Shown here: piece by piece, positions 1 to 8,060 of the stretch
Layout: each line of letters starts with the position of its first letter
How positions within the stretch are numbered: the first letter of the stretch is position 1
Source: SHZI01 sp964384525
Lineage (GTDB): Bacteria > Pseudomonadota > Gammaproteobacteria > Steroidobacterales > GCA-2729495
DNA length: 40,285 nt
Assembly: GCA_964384525.1 (NCBI GenBank)
Contig: CAYLKO010000017.1
Coordinates: forward strand, 1-40,285
Reading direction: 5' to 3'
The notes under the pieces: generated by a model
Seen by the model: only the letters and a program-made list of their open reading frames with translations
Databases searched by the model: none
What the model was told of the DNA's origin: nothing
Position numbers and translations under genes: made by a program

Positions 1-2
1 GC

Positions 3-920
3 CCGCAGGGCATCGGCCGCTTCCGCGTCAGCGCCTTCATCCAGCAGGGCCAGGTCGGGGCCGTGCTCCGGCGCATCATCACCAAGATCCCCACGCTGGA
101 CGAGTTGATGCTGCCGGCGGTCATGAAGGAGATCGCCCTGACGAAGCGGGGCCTCGTGATCGTGGTCGGCGCGACCGGTTCAGGCAAATCCACGACGCTG
201 GCTGCCGTGGTTCACCACCGGAACATGAACACCCGCGGCCACATCGTGACGGTCGAAGACCCGGTGGAGTATGTGCATCCGCACGGGCGTTGCGTGGTCA
301 CCCAGCGTGAGGTCGGGGTGGATACGGAGAACTGGCATTCGGCACTGAAGAACACCCTGCGCCAGGCGCCGGATGTCATCATGATCGGCGAGATCCGCGA
401 TCGCGAGACCATGGAGTTCGGCATCCAGTTCGCCGAGACCGGCCATCTCTGCCTGGCCACCCTGCATGCCAACAGCGCGAACCAGGCTCTGGACCGGATC
501 ATCAACTTCTTCCCCGAAGAGAAGCGCGGCCAGTTGTTGATGGACATGTCGCTCAACATCAAGGCGCTGATTTCCCAGCGGCTGATCCCGCGCGAGACCG
601 GCGTGGGCCGCATTGCCGCCATGGAGATCATGCTGCAGTCACCGCTGATCGCCGACCTGATCTTCAAGGGCGAAGTGACGAAGATCAAGGAAATCATGGC
701 CAAGTCGACCCGGCTGGGCATGCAGACCTTCGACCAGGATCTGTTCCAGCTCTACGAGAGCGGCAAGATCTCCTTCGATGACGCCATGCGCAATGCCGAC
801 TCGAAGAATGAGCTGCGCCTGCGCGTCAAGCTGGAGAGCAAGCGCGACCAGGGTGTGGTGGCCGATGATGCCGGTGGCCTGACGGTCATGGAAGAAGAGA
901 AGAAGGCGGCGCTGTACTGA
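3..920 (+). CDS. pilU: PilU-type twitching ATPase, 5' end outside window
   Basis: Hexameric cytoplasmic ATPase of the PilT/PilU family, which powers type IV pilus retraction. The reading frame is open from base 3, so the first codons lie upstream of the window. About 305 C-terminal residues are visible. They include the end of the N-terminal PAS-like domain (GIGRFRVSAF), a Walker A motif GATGSGKST from base 168, the Walker B stretch APDVIMIGEIRD and the histidine box TGHLCLATLHA. The LATLHANSANQALDRII segment and the C-terminal extension ending in LESKRDQ and a charged tail resemble Pseudomonas PilU more than PilT (seen in sequence against remembered family sequences). It is followed 13 bases later by a second PilU-like gene, so the two are probably cotranscribed. 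In known genomes pilT lies directly upstream, but that region is not in view. Confidence 0.93.
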   Translation, partial: PQGIGRFRVSAFIQQGQVGAVLRRIITKIPTLDELMLPAVMKEIALTKRGLVIVVGATGSGKSTTLAAVVHHRNMNTRGHIVTVEDPVEYVHPHGRCVVTQREVGVDTENWHSALKNTLRQAPDVIMIGEIRDRETMEFGIQFAETGHLCLATLHANSANQALDRIINFFPEEKRGQLLMDMSLNIKALISQRLIPRETGVGRIAAMEIMLQSPLIADLIFKGEVTKIKEIMAKSTRLGMQTFDQDLFQLYESGKISFDDAMRNADSKNELRLRVKLESKRDQGVVADDAGGLTVMEEEKKAALY

Positions 921-933
921 GCCCGGATAGTTC

Positions 934-1989
934 ATGAACGTACAACCATTATTCAACCTGATGGTCGAGAAGCGGGCTTCCGACCTGTTTCTCACCTGCT
1001 TTGCCCCGGTCAAGATCAAGATCGACGGCAAGATCATTCCGGTCAACAAGCTGGAGCTGACGCCGCAGATGGTGCGTCAGGCGGCTATGGAGGTCATGAC
1101 CGGCGAGCAGCTCGAGGAGTTCAACCGGGAACTGGAAATCGACTTTGCGATATCGAAGCCGGGCCTTGGCCGGTTTCGCGTCAACATCTTTCACCAGCGC
1201 GGCAACGTTGCCCTGGTGATGCGCTACATCACGCATGACCTGCCTGATCTGGACGACCTCGGCATGCCGCCGATCCTCAAGGACCTGGTGATGTTCCGCC
1301 GCGGCCTTTTGCTGATGGTGGGCGCCACCGGCTCCGGCAAGTCCACCACGCTGGCCGGCATGCTCAATTACCGGAACGAGAAAACGGCCTCGCACATCAT
1401 CACGATCGAAGATCCGATCGAGTTCCTGCACTCAAACAAGAAATCCATCGTCAATCAGCGTGAGGTCGGGGCGGACACCAAGTCATATGCCCGGGCCCTG
1501 AAGAGCGCGATGCGCGAGGCGCCCGACGTGATCATGGTCGGCGAGGTGCGCGACCGGGACACCATGCAGGCAACGATAGACCTCGCCGGCACCGGTCATC
1601 TGGCGGTCGCCACCCTGCATTCGAACAATGCGCCGGAGACCCTGGACCGGATCATCAATCTCTTTCCCGAAGACCAGCACAGCCAGGTCTACATGGATCT
1701 GTCGCAATACCTCCGCGCGATCATTTCCCAGCGGCTGGTGCGGGGTGTGGATGGTCAGCGGGTTGCCGCCGTGGAGATCATGCTGAACACACCGCGCTTG
1801 GCCGAGCTGATCCAGCGGGGCGATGTGAGCAAGGTGAAGGAATCCTTCGTGGAGAGCACGGAGCAGGGGATGCAGACCTTCGATCAATCGCTGTTGCAGC
1901 TGTACAAGAGCGGGAAGGTGTCGATGGAGGAGGCGCTGGCGAACGCGGATTCAAGGTCGAACCTGGAAGCGCAAATCCACTTCGCCTGA
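934..1989 (+). CDS. Second PilU-like twitching ATPase
   Basis: Full-length 351-residue member of the PilT/PilU secretion ATPase family. It has an N-terminal domain (LMVEKRASDLFLTCFAPVKI), Walker A GATGSGKST at residues 130-138, Walker B APDVIMVGEVRD, and a histidine box TGHLAVATLHSNNA. The ATG lies 13 bases after the preceding pilU-like gene. The protein is a diverged paralogue of its neighbour: the motif order is identical, but sequence around the histidine box and C terminus differs and it lacks the neighbour's long charged tail. Family knowledge says such proteins disassemble pili or assist PilT. Whether this copy acts in retraction or only modulates its partner cannot be told from sequence. 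No gene for a pilin or pilus assembly protein is in the window, so the motors must act on pili encoded elsewhere. Confidence 0.92.
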   Translation: MNVQPLFNLMVEKRASDLFLTCFAPVKIKIDGKIIPVNKLELTPQMVRQAAMEVMTGEQLEEFNRELEIDFAISKPGLGRFRVNIFHQRGNVALVMRYITHDLPDLDDLGMPPILKDLVMFRRGLLLMVGATGSGKSTTLAGMLNYRNEKTASHIITIEDPIEFLHSNKKSIVNQREVGADTKSYARALKSAMREAPDVIMVGEVRDRDTMQATIDLAGTGHLAVATLHSNNAPETLDRIINLFPEDQHSQVYMDLSQYLRAIISQRLVRGVDGQRVAAVEIMLNTPRLAELIQRGDVSKVKESFVESTEQGMQTFDQSLLQLYKSGKVSMEEALANADSRSNLEAQIHFA

Positions 1990-2007
1990 GGCCACGGTGG
2001 CTTCGGC

Positions 2008-2111
<104 letters not shown>

Positions 2112-2129
2112 TTCTCGCGCTGCCTCAAT

Positions 2130-5100
2130 TCATCTGGTCCCTAGTGTGACTTCGGCAGAGTGCTTGGCGCCGTTGCGCGTCCACTCGATCGGCGTCTTGT
2201 CTCCGGGTTTGTGGCTGCGCAGGATCTTGTTGAAGCTGCCGAGATCGGTGATGGGCTGGCCGCCCATGCTGATCAGGACATCACCGGCGAGCATGCCGGC
2301 CTTGGCGGCCGGCGACCCGGGAACAACCCCATCGGCGCGCAGGCCGGAACCCTGAAAGGCGAAATCAGGCACGGTGCCCAGCGATGCGCTGCGCGAGGGT
2401 CCGGTGCCGGGGCCGGCGTTGTTGGCGGCGCCGACGTCCTTGCCGGTGACAGAGAGCCGCTTGTCCGTGGACGCCAGGTAGTTGACGGCCTCGGTGGCCA
2501 CGGCAGCGACCTTGGCGAGGCCTGCGCTGTCGATCTTGTCCGGGGTGTCACCGGGCCGGTGGTAGTCGGTGGTGGCAGCGGTGAACAGCTGCACGCCGGG
2601 CACACCGACATCGATGAAGCTTTGCTGGTCCGATGACTGGCTGGCGCCGGGGATGCTGCGCGTGGGAATGCCGGTGACGGCGGTGATGCCGCCGAACACG
2701 AAGGGCCACTCCTTGGCGGTGTCAGCCGCCAGGATCGACAGCGGCTTGTCTTCGAGGCGACCGACGGTATCCATGTTGATCACGCCGAACATGCCGCTCA
2801 CCGGTACGGGCAGGGGATGCTTCACGTAGTACCTGGAACCCAGCAGACCGGCTTCTTCGCCGGTGAACGCCACGAAGACGATCGTGCGCGGCGGCGGGGG
2901 GCCGGCTGCCAGATGGCGCGCCACTTCGAGCAGCACGGCCACGCCGCTGGCATTGTCGTCGGCGCCCGGGTGCAGTTTGCCGGCGTCGGCGGCGCGGACC
3001 CCCGGCCAGCCCATGCCCAGATGATCGTAGTGGGCGGTCAGCAGGGCGGCCTGTCCCGCAAAGCGCGGATCACTGCCCGGCAACACCGCGATGACGTTGC
3101 GCAGTGACGCTTTCTCGTTCTTCAGGCCACCGACGGCTTCAAAGGTCTGGAAGTACGTGCCCTGCTCGCCACCCGGCTTGAGGCCGGCGGCTGCGAACTG
3201 ATCACGGATGTGATCACCGGCAGCCTTGAGGCCCGCGGAGCCGAAGCCGCGGCCTTCGCGTTCCGGAGCGGCCAGGTAGTTCACGTGATCCTGCAGACGC
3301 TGGGCGGAAAAGAGCGGCGGTGGCTCGGCCAATGGCGCCCGCTTCGGCAGGCCGGAGAGTGTGGCGCCCGGCTTCAGGCTGACCAGCAGCGGGGAATCGG
3401 TGGCGGACCACTCGCCCTTGGCCACATTGGTGACCTCATCACCGGTGAAGGCCAGCCACGAGTACTTGCCGTAGTGGGGCAGCTTGCGACCGAGGCCGTC
3501 GATGGCGGCCGGAGAGCCGGCGGTGATCCAGCCCATCGCGAGCCGGGGGTCTGTCGGATGGCGACGTGTCAGCACATGCGAGTGTCCGGCGAATGCCAGG
3601 GCCTTGCCGTCCACGCCGATGCCGGAGGCGTCGATCGTCAACCGTTGATCAGCCTGCGTGGCAAAGTATTTGCCGGCCAGACGGTTCTGTTGCCCGAGCA
3701 ACCAGACGGCCTGACCTGCCGGCAGCGTCTTCAGTTGCTGATCGGTGACGATCGTCAACTTCTGTGCAGGGCTCTTCCAGGCAGCCAGCATCTGCCGCCA
3801 CTTTTCGGTCTCGGCGGCCGGCTCGGAGGGCAGGACCACGGTGATTTCGCTGGCACCAAACAGCATGCCGATGCTGGGTGCGGTTTCCCGCGGATCCAGC
3901 ACGCGGAACAGGTCGAACTCCGGATCGATGGCCACCAGCTGCGGCTCGGCGTCGGTCTCGATGGTGAAAGCGGTATCAGCCGCCTGGCTGCGCACCAGGG
4001 TCGTCACCGGTCCCTTGGGCAGCATCACGACCACGGGCACCTGAAGATCGTAGGGACCCTTCTGCTTCTGCAGCAGATGGCCCGTTACCTTGAACTTGCC
4101 GTCGGCGGAAGTGACGGCGATCTGGCTGACCGCCAGTTCCGGGGCGCCGGTGCGGGTGGTCCAGTCGGAGAAGAAGCGGCTGAAATCCTGCCCGGTCGCT
4201 TTTGCAAATTCTGATTCGATGTTGCCGAAGCTGGCGCGTGTGCCGCGATAGTCGCGGTAGAAGGTCTGCAGCACCTTGCGGAAGGTGGCGTCGCCGACCT
4301 GCCGGCGCAGCATGTGGAAGCCCATCAGCGTCTTGCCGTAACCCACCGCTTCCGTCACCGCGCTGTGACGCGAGCGGAACTCGGTCAACGGGAAGTCACT
4401 GCCCGTGGTGGCGAAGTCCCGGTATTTCTTCAGGACATCCCGGCGATATTCGGCGCCCAGACCCTCGCCTTCCTTCAGGAGGTGATCGGCCAGATAGGCG
4501 GTGAGTCCTTCACACCAGTTGCCGGTGGCGTAATCCACATAAACGGAGTTGCCCCACCAGTTGTGCAGGATTTCGTGCGGGTAGGAGGACGTCAGGATGA
4601 AGGGAAAGCGGATGATCTGCGGCCCCAGCAGCGTGTAGGACGGCATGCCGTAGCCGGTTTCCCAGAAATTCTCGACCAGCGCGAACTTGGTGTAGGGATA
4701 CGGGCCGAGCAGGTCGTTGTACATCCGCAGGTAGCGGCTGGTGGCGTCCAGATATTTGGCGGCGAGCGCCTCATCCGGTTTGCGCAGAAACACCTGGGCT
4801 TCCACTGGTCCGGCCGTCTCGTGATAGTAGGTCAGCGGTCCGCCGGACACCGAGATCTCGTCGACTGCCGAGGGCGTGTGCCAGCGGGCGATGTTGTCCG
4901 CTCCCGTGGACACGCCATTGCCTGGCGCAATCACATGCCAGCCGGACGGGATTTTTGCGGTCATGTCGAAAGTCACGAGTTCCGCGGCTGCCAGTTGCGG
5001 ATACCAGAGGGTCGAGCCGGCCAGGTACACGCCCTGGGGCCCGATGAACCCGGGCGTCTCGGCAAAACTGCGGGCGTATTCCTCGGGAGCGGTCTCCGGA

Positions 5101-5567
5101 GCCATGTCCACCAGGCCGGAATATTCCAGACGGAAGGAGTGGCTGCCAGCCGGCAGGTGTACCCGATAGCGGCTGATTTTCCGTCGTTTGGCCAGCGCGT
5201 CGCTGGTGCCATTGATGCCGGCAAAGCCGGCCTCGTTGCCGGCGCTCTTCAGCTTCGTGACCTTGGGCTCGGCAGCCGTGATCTCGAAATTTTCACCCAG
5301 CAGGAATTCGACGTCCTTGCCGCCCAGCCGTGCCGGCAGCGTGACGACGGTGGTCGTGGTCAGCCGGTGGGTCGGCGGGTCGATCGTCATCGTGAAGTTG
5401 TAATTTGGCCAGTTGCCGGCGTCCGGGTTTTGTCGGGCTGCTGTTGCCTGGCCCGTTGCCGCAGCCGTGCTGGTGGTCGCGGCGGTGGCCGGGGTGGTGC
5501 CGATCAATGCACCCGCCAAAAGCATGCCCAGGCCCGTGCCCAGGAAGTTGCCGAGAAGCTTCTTCAC
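2130..5567 (-). CDS. Exported peptidase: M1-like, M28 and PDZ domains fused
   Basis: A 1145-residue protein with a signal peptide (KKLLGNFLGTGLGMLLAGAL, cleavage near ATAA), so it acts outside the cytoplasm. The N-terminal half is an M1-like gluzincin domain with H331-E332-I-L-H335 and a downstream WCEG glutamate as zinc ligands. The spacing is HEXXH-17-E, one residue shorter than the usual 18. The second half is an M28 zinc aminopeptidase domain: AHYDHLG (H846, D848), GADDNASG (D870), FTGEEAGLLGS, NMDTVG and DYHRPGDT are all present. The last ~75 residues form a PDZ domain (VVPGSPAAKAGMLAGDVL). The GTG start at 5567 is chosen because a GGAG ribosome site precedes it and a TATAAT box lies just upstream. 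A longer TTG-started frame would begin upstream of that box. The family predicts peptide trimming in the periplasm or outside the cell; the substrate is unknown. The stop codon lies 18 bases from the poly-C artefact, so the last residues carry some risk. Confidence 0.9.
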   Translation of the reverse strand: MKKLLGNFLGTGLGMLLAGALIGTTPATAATTSTAAATGQATAARQNPDAGNWPNYNFTMTIDPPTHRLTTTTVVTLPARLGGKDVEFLLGENFEITAAEPKVTKLKSAGNEAGFAGINGTSDALAKRRKISRYRVHLPAGSHSFRLEYSGLVDMAPETAPEEYARSFAETPGFIGPQGVYLAGSTLWYPQLAAAELVTFDMTAKIPSGWHVIAPGNGVSTGADNIARWHTPSAVDEISVSGGPLTYYHETAGPVEAQVFLRKPDEALAAKYLDATSRYLRMYNDLLGPYPYTKFALVENFWETGYGMPSYTLLGPQIIRFPFILTSSYPHEILHNWWGNSVYVDYATGNWCEGLTAYLADHLLKEGEGLGAEYRRDVLKKYRDFATTGSDFPLTEFRSRHSAVTEAVGYGKTLMGFHMLRRQVGDATFRKVLQTFYRDYRGTRASFGNIESEFAKATGQDFSRFFSDWTTRTGAPELAVSQIAVTSADGKFKVTGHLLQKQKGPYDLQVPVVVMLPKGPVTTLVRSQAADTAFTIETDAEPQLVAIDPEFDLFRVLDPRETAPSIGMLFGASEITVVLPSEPAAETEKWRQMLAAWKSPAQKLTIVTDQQLKTLPAGQAVWLLGQQNRLAGKYFATQADQRLTIDASGIGVDGKALAFAGHSHVLTRRHPTDPRLAMGWITAGSPAAIDGLGRKLPHYGKYSWLAFTGDEVTNVAKGEWSATDSPLLVSLKPGATLSGLPKRAPLAEPPPLFSAQRLQDHVNYLAAPEREGRGFGSAGLKAAGDHIRDQFAAAGLKPGGEQGTYFQTFEAVGGLKNEKASLRNVIAVLPGSDPRFAGQAALLTAHYDHLGMGWPGVRAADAGKLHPGADDNASGVAVLLEVARHLAAGPPPPRTIVFVAFTGEEAGLLGSRYYVKHPLPVPVSGMFGVINMDTVGRLEDKPLSILAADTAKEWPFVFGGITAVTGIPTRSIPGASQSSDQQSFIDVGVPGVQLFTAATTDYHRPGDTPDKIDSAGLAKVAAVATEAVNYLASTDKRLSVTGKDVGAANNAGPGTGPSRSASLGTVPDFAFQGSGLRADGVVPGSPAAKAGMLAGDVLISMGGQPITDLGSFNKILRSHKPGDKTPIEWTRNGAKHSAEVTLGTR

Positions 5568-5595
5568 AGATTCGCCCTCCAGAGGTGAAGCGGCG

Positions 5596-5601
5596 ATTAT
5601 A
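5596..5601 (-). promoter_or_regulatory. Perfect -10 box upstream of peptidase gene
   Basis: On the minus strand TATAAT ends 28 bases before the GTG start of the peptidase gene, in the short space after sirB2. This would give a leader of about 20 bases holding the GGAG ribosome site. No good -35 hexamer sits 16-18 bases upstream (the best is ACTGAA), so an activator may be needed. A GGGG...CCCC inverted repeat lies directly upstream of the box. Confidence 0.5.
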
Positions 5602-5618
5602 CGGGGCAAATCACCCCT

Positions 5619-6005
5619 TCAGTTCCACGGCAACAGATAGTGCGAGCGGGCCACGGTGAAGATGGCGCCGAAGGTCAGCATCGCCAGGATGAAGAAGGCC
5701 CGTCGCCAGCGCACCGAGCGGGTTCGGCGCAGGGCCAGTGAACCCAGCACGACATAGCTGACGACGAGGAGGACTTTCGTCGTGATCCAGGGATCGACGA
5801 ACGGGACCAGATGCAGCATCGTGGCCAGCGACACGGCGGCGGTGAGCAGCACCGTGTCGATGGTGTAGCTGAGATAGCGCACCGGGGTTCGCATGCCGGC
5901 CGATGACCCCGCCCACATCGCGAGCCCGCGCCACAGGAACAGGCTGCCGCTGGACAGGGCGGCAGTGATATGGATCAAGCGGATGTCTGGATAAAACTCA
6001 ATCAA
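5619..6005 (-). CDS. sirB2: SirB2 family integral membrane protein
   Basis: Small hydrophobic protein of 128 residues with about four predicted membrane helices. It matches the SirB family by size and by conserved points (RLIHITAA near the N terminus, LFLWRG, the W-x-T-K-V helix start, and a final LLP segment). SirB was named as an upregulator of Salmonella invasion gene expression, but its biochemical role is not settled, and a virulence role should not be inferred here. The frame is closed upstream by a TAA and offers only a TTG start at 6005 with no clear ribosome site. It lies 78 bases after the pyrK-like gene and is probably the last gene of the gshB-to-sirB2 run. Confidence 0.75.
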   Translation of the reverse strand: MIEFYPDIRLIHITAALSSGSLFLWRGLAMWAGSSAGMRTPVRYLSYTIDTVLLTAAVSLATMLHLVPFVDPWITTKVLLVVSYVVLGSLALRRTRSVRWRRAFFILAMLTFGAIFTVARSHYLLPWN

Positions 6006-6083
6006 CTTGGGGCACAGGATCCACAGGTGCAGGGACTGATCGAATACGTATTTGCCGCAGGGCCCGTCGATCCGTTACGCGGG

Positions 6084-6953
6084 TCAGGTGGATGGTTGGT
6101 AGACCTGTGCGCCATCGAACACCGGGCCGTCGACGCAAACGCGCTTCATCTGGCGCTCGCCGTCGATCACCACCGGGATCACGCAGCCGGCGCAGCCACC
6201 GACGCCGCAGGCCATGAATTCTTCCACGCACAACTGAGAAGGCAAGGCCAATTCGTCGGCCAGCTGCTGCGTTGCCTTCAACATCGGTGTCGGGCCGCAG
6301 GCATAAATCGCCATCTGCTGCCGGTGTGCGGCAGGTTGGCTGGTGATCCAGCGATGCACCAGCTCCGTGACAAAGCCGTGGCGGCTGCCGGGAACACCGG
6401 AATGACTGGCCAGTTCCGAGGGAATCCTCCAGCTCGTCAGCTGTTCGAGCGTGCCGCAGGCCTCGTTGACCGCAAACGGAAAAGGCAGCTCCGAACCGAA
6501 GAAGGCGCGAGGTTGCCAGCGGCTGTCGGGCGCGTGGGCCAGCGTCTCCGCCAGGTACATCAACGGCGGGATGCCGACGCCGCCGCCAATCAACACGGCG
6601 ATGGGCCGGCCGGGGTCCGGCGTGAAGCCGCGGCCAATGGGGCCGAGCAGGTTGATGGTGCTGCCGGCCACGGCCCGGGTCAGCGCCAGCAATCCCTGGC
6701 CAACCACCTTGTAGAGCACCTCGATCCAGCCCTCGGCCGCATTCGCGCGCAGGATGGACAGGGGCCGGCGCAGTGGAATTTCCGGGGCACACTGCAGGTG
6801 GACGAAGGCGCCGGCGGTGGCGGTTCGGGCGCAGTCCGCCGCGGCCAGCCGCAGGATGTACTGGCCGCCCGGGTATGCCGTGTGCTGCAGCACGGTTGCT
6901 GCCGTGGAGTGGATGGTGCCGCGATGCGTTCGATGCATGTCCGATGGACTCAT
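6084..6953 (-). CDS. PyrK-like FAD / 2Fe-2S oxidoreductase
   Basis: Ferredoxin reductase-type protein of 289 residues resembling PyrK, the electron-transfer subunit of dihydroorotate dehydrogenase B. Visible features are an N-terminal beta domain with the FAD motif RRPLSI, a nucleotide-binding motif GGGVGIPPL, the CGPTPM motif, and a C-terminal 2Fe-2S cluster with ligands C249, C254, C257 and C273 (spacing 4, 2, 15). The ATG at 6953 shares an ATGA with the ruvX stop, which decides the start over a GTG five codons upstream. No pyrD partner is in the window, and most gammaproteobacteria use a quinone-linked PyrD that needs no PyrK. Its partner and even its link to pyrimidine synthesis are therefore open. 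It occupies the place where pyrR/pyrB/pyrC follow ruvX in Pseudomonas, which favours a pyrimidine connection. Confidence 0.82.
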   Translation of the reverse strand: MSPSDMHRTHRGTIHSTAATVLQHTAYPGGQYILRLAAADCARTATAGAFVHLQCAPEIPLRRPLSILRANAAEGWIEVLYKVVGQGLLALTRAVAGSTINLLGPIGRGFTPDPGRPIAVLIGGGVGIPPLMYLAETLAHAPDSRWQPRAFFGSELPFPFAVNEACGTLEQLTSWRIPSELASHSGVPGSRHGFVTELVHRWITSQPAAHRQQMAIYACGPTPMLKATQQLADELALPSQLCVEEFMACGVGGCAGCVIPVVIDGERQMKRVCVDGPVFDGAQVYQPST

Positions 6954-7402
6954 GTCTGGTTCAGCCACATTTCCGCAATCACGCAGGCAGCCAGTGCGTC
7001 GACATCGCCGGTGCGGACTTTTTTCGTGCGACGGCCGCTGCGCCGCTGCTCGCGGAGGCGGGACTCGGCCTCTACCGACGTCAATCTTTCATCGATGCGG
7101 GTGACCGGCAGGGCATAGCGCGTGCCCAGTTCGTCGGCAAAGTGGCTGGCTGCTGATTCGCTGTCGGATGTCACGGCATTTCCCCGGCCGGCCAGGCGCG
7201 CGGCGGCGCCATTATAGGGAATGCCGACAACCAGCTCGTCGGGGCGCCATTCGGCGAGCAGCTTGTCGACTGCGGGCCAGTCCGGCACACCCTCGCGTGC
7301 CGCCAGCGTCAGCAGTGGCGAGGCGAGATGCGGCATGCGGTTGGCGATGGCGACGCCGATGCGCCGACCACCATGATCGAAGACGATGGCCGAACCGGTC
7401 AT
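6950..7402 (-). CDS. ruvX: RuvX/YqgF family nuclease
   Basis: A 150-residue RNase H-fold protein of the YqgF family, implicated in pre-16S rRNA 5' end processing and as a putative Holliday junction resolvase. The three acidic active-site regions are visible: FDHGGRRIGVA near the N terminus, the DERLTSVEAESRL strand-helix, and the C-terminal VRTGDVDALAACV. The usual first Asp-Phe/Tyr-Gly is FDHG here. It lies 13 bases downstream of yqgE and overlaps the pyrK-like gene by four bases, so it sits in the middle of a translationally coupled run. The yqgE-ruvX pairing is widely conserved in gammaproteobacteria, which supports the call. Confidence 0.93.
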   Translation of the reverse strand: MTGSAIVFDHGGRRIGVAIANRMPHLASPLLTLAAREGVPDWPAVDKLLAEWRPDELVVGIPYNGAAARLAGRGNAVTSDSESAASHFADELGTRYALPVTRIDERLTSVEAESRLREQRRSGRRTKKVRTGDVDALAACVIAEMWLNQT

Positions 7403-7415
7403 GCGGCAGACCGTG

Positions 7416-8009
7416 TCAGGCGTGACCGGCCTGATGGCTCAACTGACTGAGCTCGATGCCCAGCAGGCGGGCGGACTCGCGCCAGCGCTGCTGGAACGGT
7501 GTTTCGAAGATGATCTGCGGCGTGGCCGGCACGCTTAACCACGCGTTCCGGGCCAGCTCGTCTTCCAGCTGCCCGGCGCCCCAGCCGGCATAGCCGAGGG
7601 CGACCACCGCACGGCGTGGCCCCTGACCCTTGGCCATCGCGCTCAGAATGTCCTGGGACGTGGTCACCCGGATGGCTTCCGTGACGGCCACGGTGGCGTC
7701 GAATTCACTTTCGCTGGCCGCCTCCGGCGCATGCAGGACGAAGCCGCGTTCCTGATGGACCGGGCCGCCCTGCAGGACCGGCTGACGCGCCAGGCCGGGA
7801 TCGCTGCTGGCCATCTCGAGCTGATCGAAAATGGCGCCGAGATCCATGTCCATCGGGCGATTGATGATGATGCCGAGTGCGCCCTGGTCGGTGTGTTCGC
7901 AGATATAGGTCACCGTCCGCGCGAAATTCGGATCCTGCATGGCTGGCATCGCGATGAGCAGATGGCCGGCGAGGCAGGTTGCTTCGGACGTTTGGGTTTT
8001 CCCGGGCAT
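7416..8009 (-). CDS. yqgE: YqgE/AlgH family protein (UPF0301)
   Basis: A 197-residue member of the YqgE/AlgH family. Family signatures are visible throughout: GHLLIAMPAMQDPNFARTV at the N terminus, GALGIIINRP, LQGGPV, RGFVLH, TTSQDIL, LGYAGWGAGQLE, NAWL and a C-terminal QAGHA. AlgH was described as a regulator of alginate in Pseudomonas, but the molecular function is not established. The ATG at 8009 fits the usual length. An in-frame TTG at 8057, three bases after the tonB stop, would add 16 residues without resemblance to the family, and neither start has a strong ribosome site. It is followed by ruvX, its usual partner. Confidence 0.93.
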   Translation of the reverse strand: MPGKTQTSEATCLAGHLLIAMPAMQDPNFARTVTYICEHTDQGALGIIINRPMDMDLGAIFDQLEMASSDPGLARQPVLQGGPVHQERGFVLHAPEAASESEFDATVAVTEAIRVTTSQDILSAMAKGQGPRRAVVALGYAGWGAGQLEDELARNAWLSVPATPQIIFETPFQQRWRESARLLGIELSQLSHQAGHA

Positions 8010-8060
8010 GCGGCCAGTATCGGCTGGCCTCCGGCTCTTGGGAAGGGCTTGCTGCAATTG

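Noticed and set aside
5568..5609. Earlier TTG start for the M1-M28 peptidase
   Set aside because: It would lie upstream of the TATAAT box and put 14 residues before a clean signal peptide; the GTG at 5567 has a good ribosome site.
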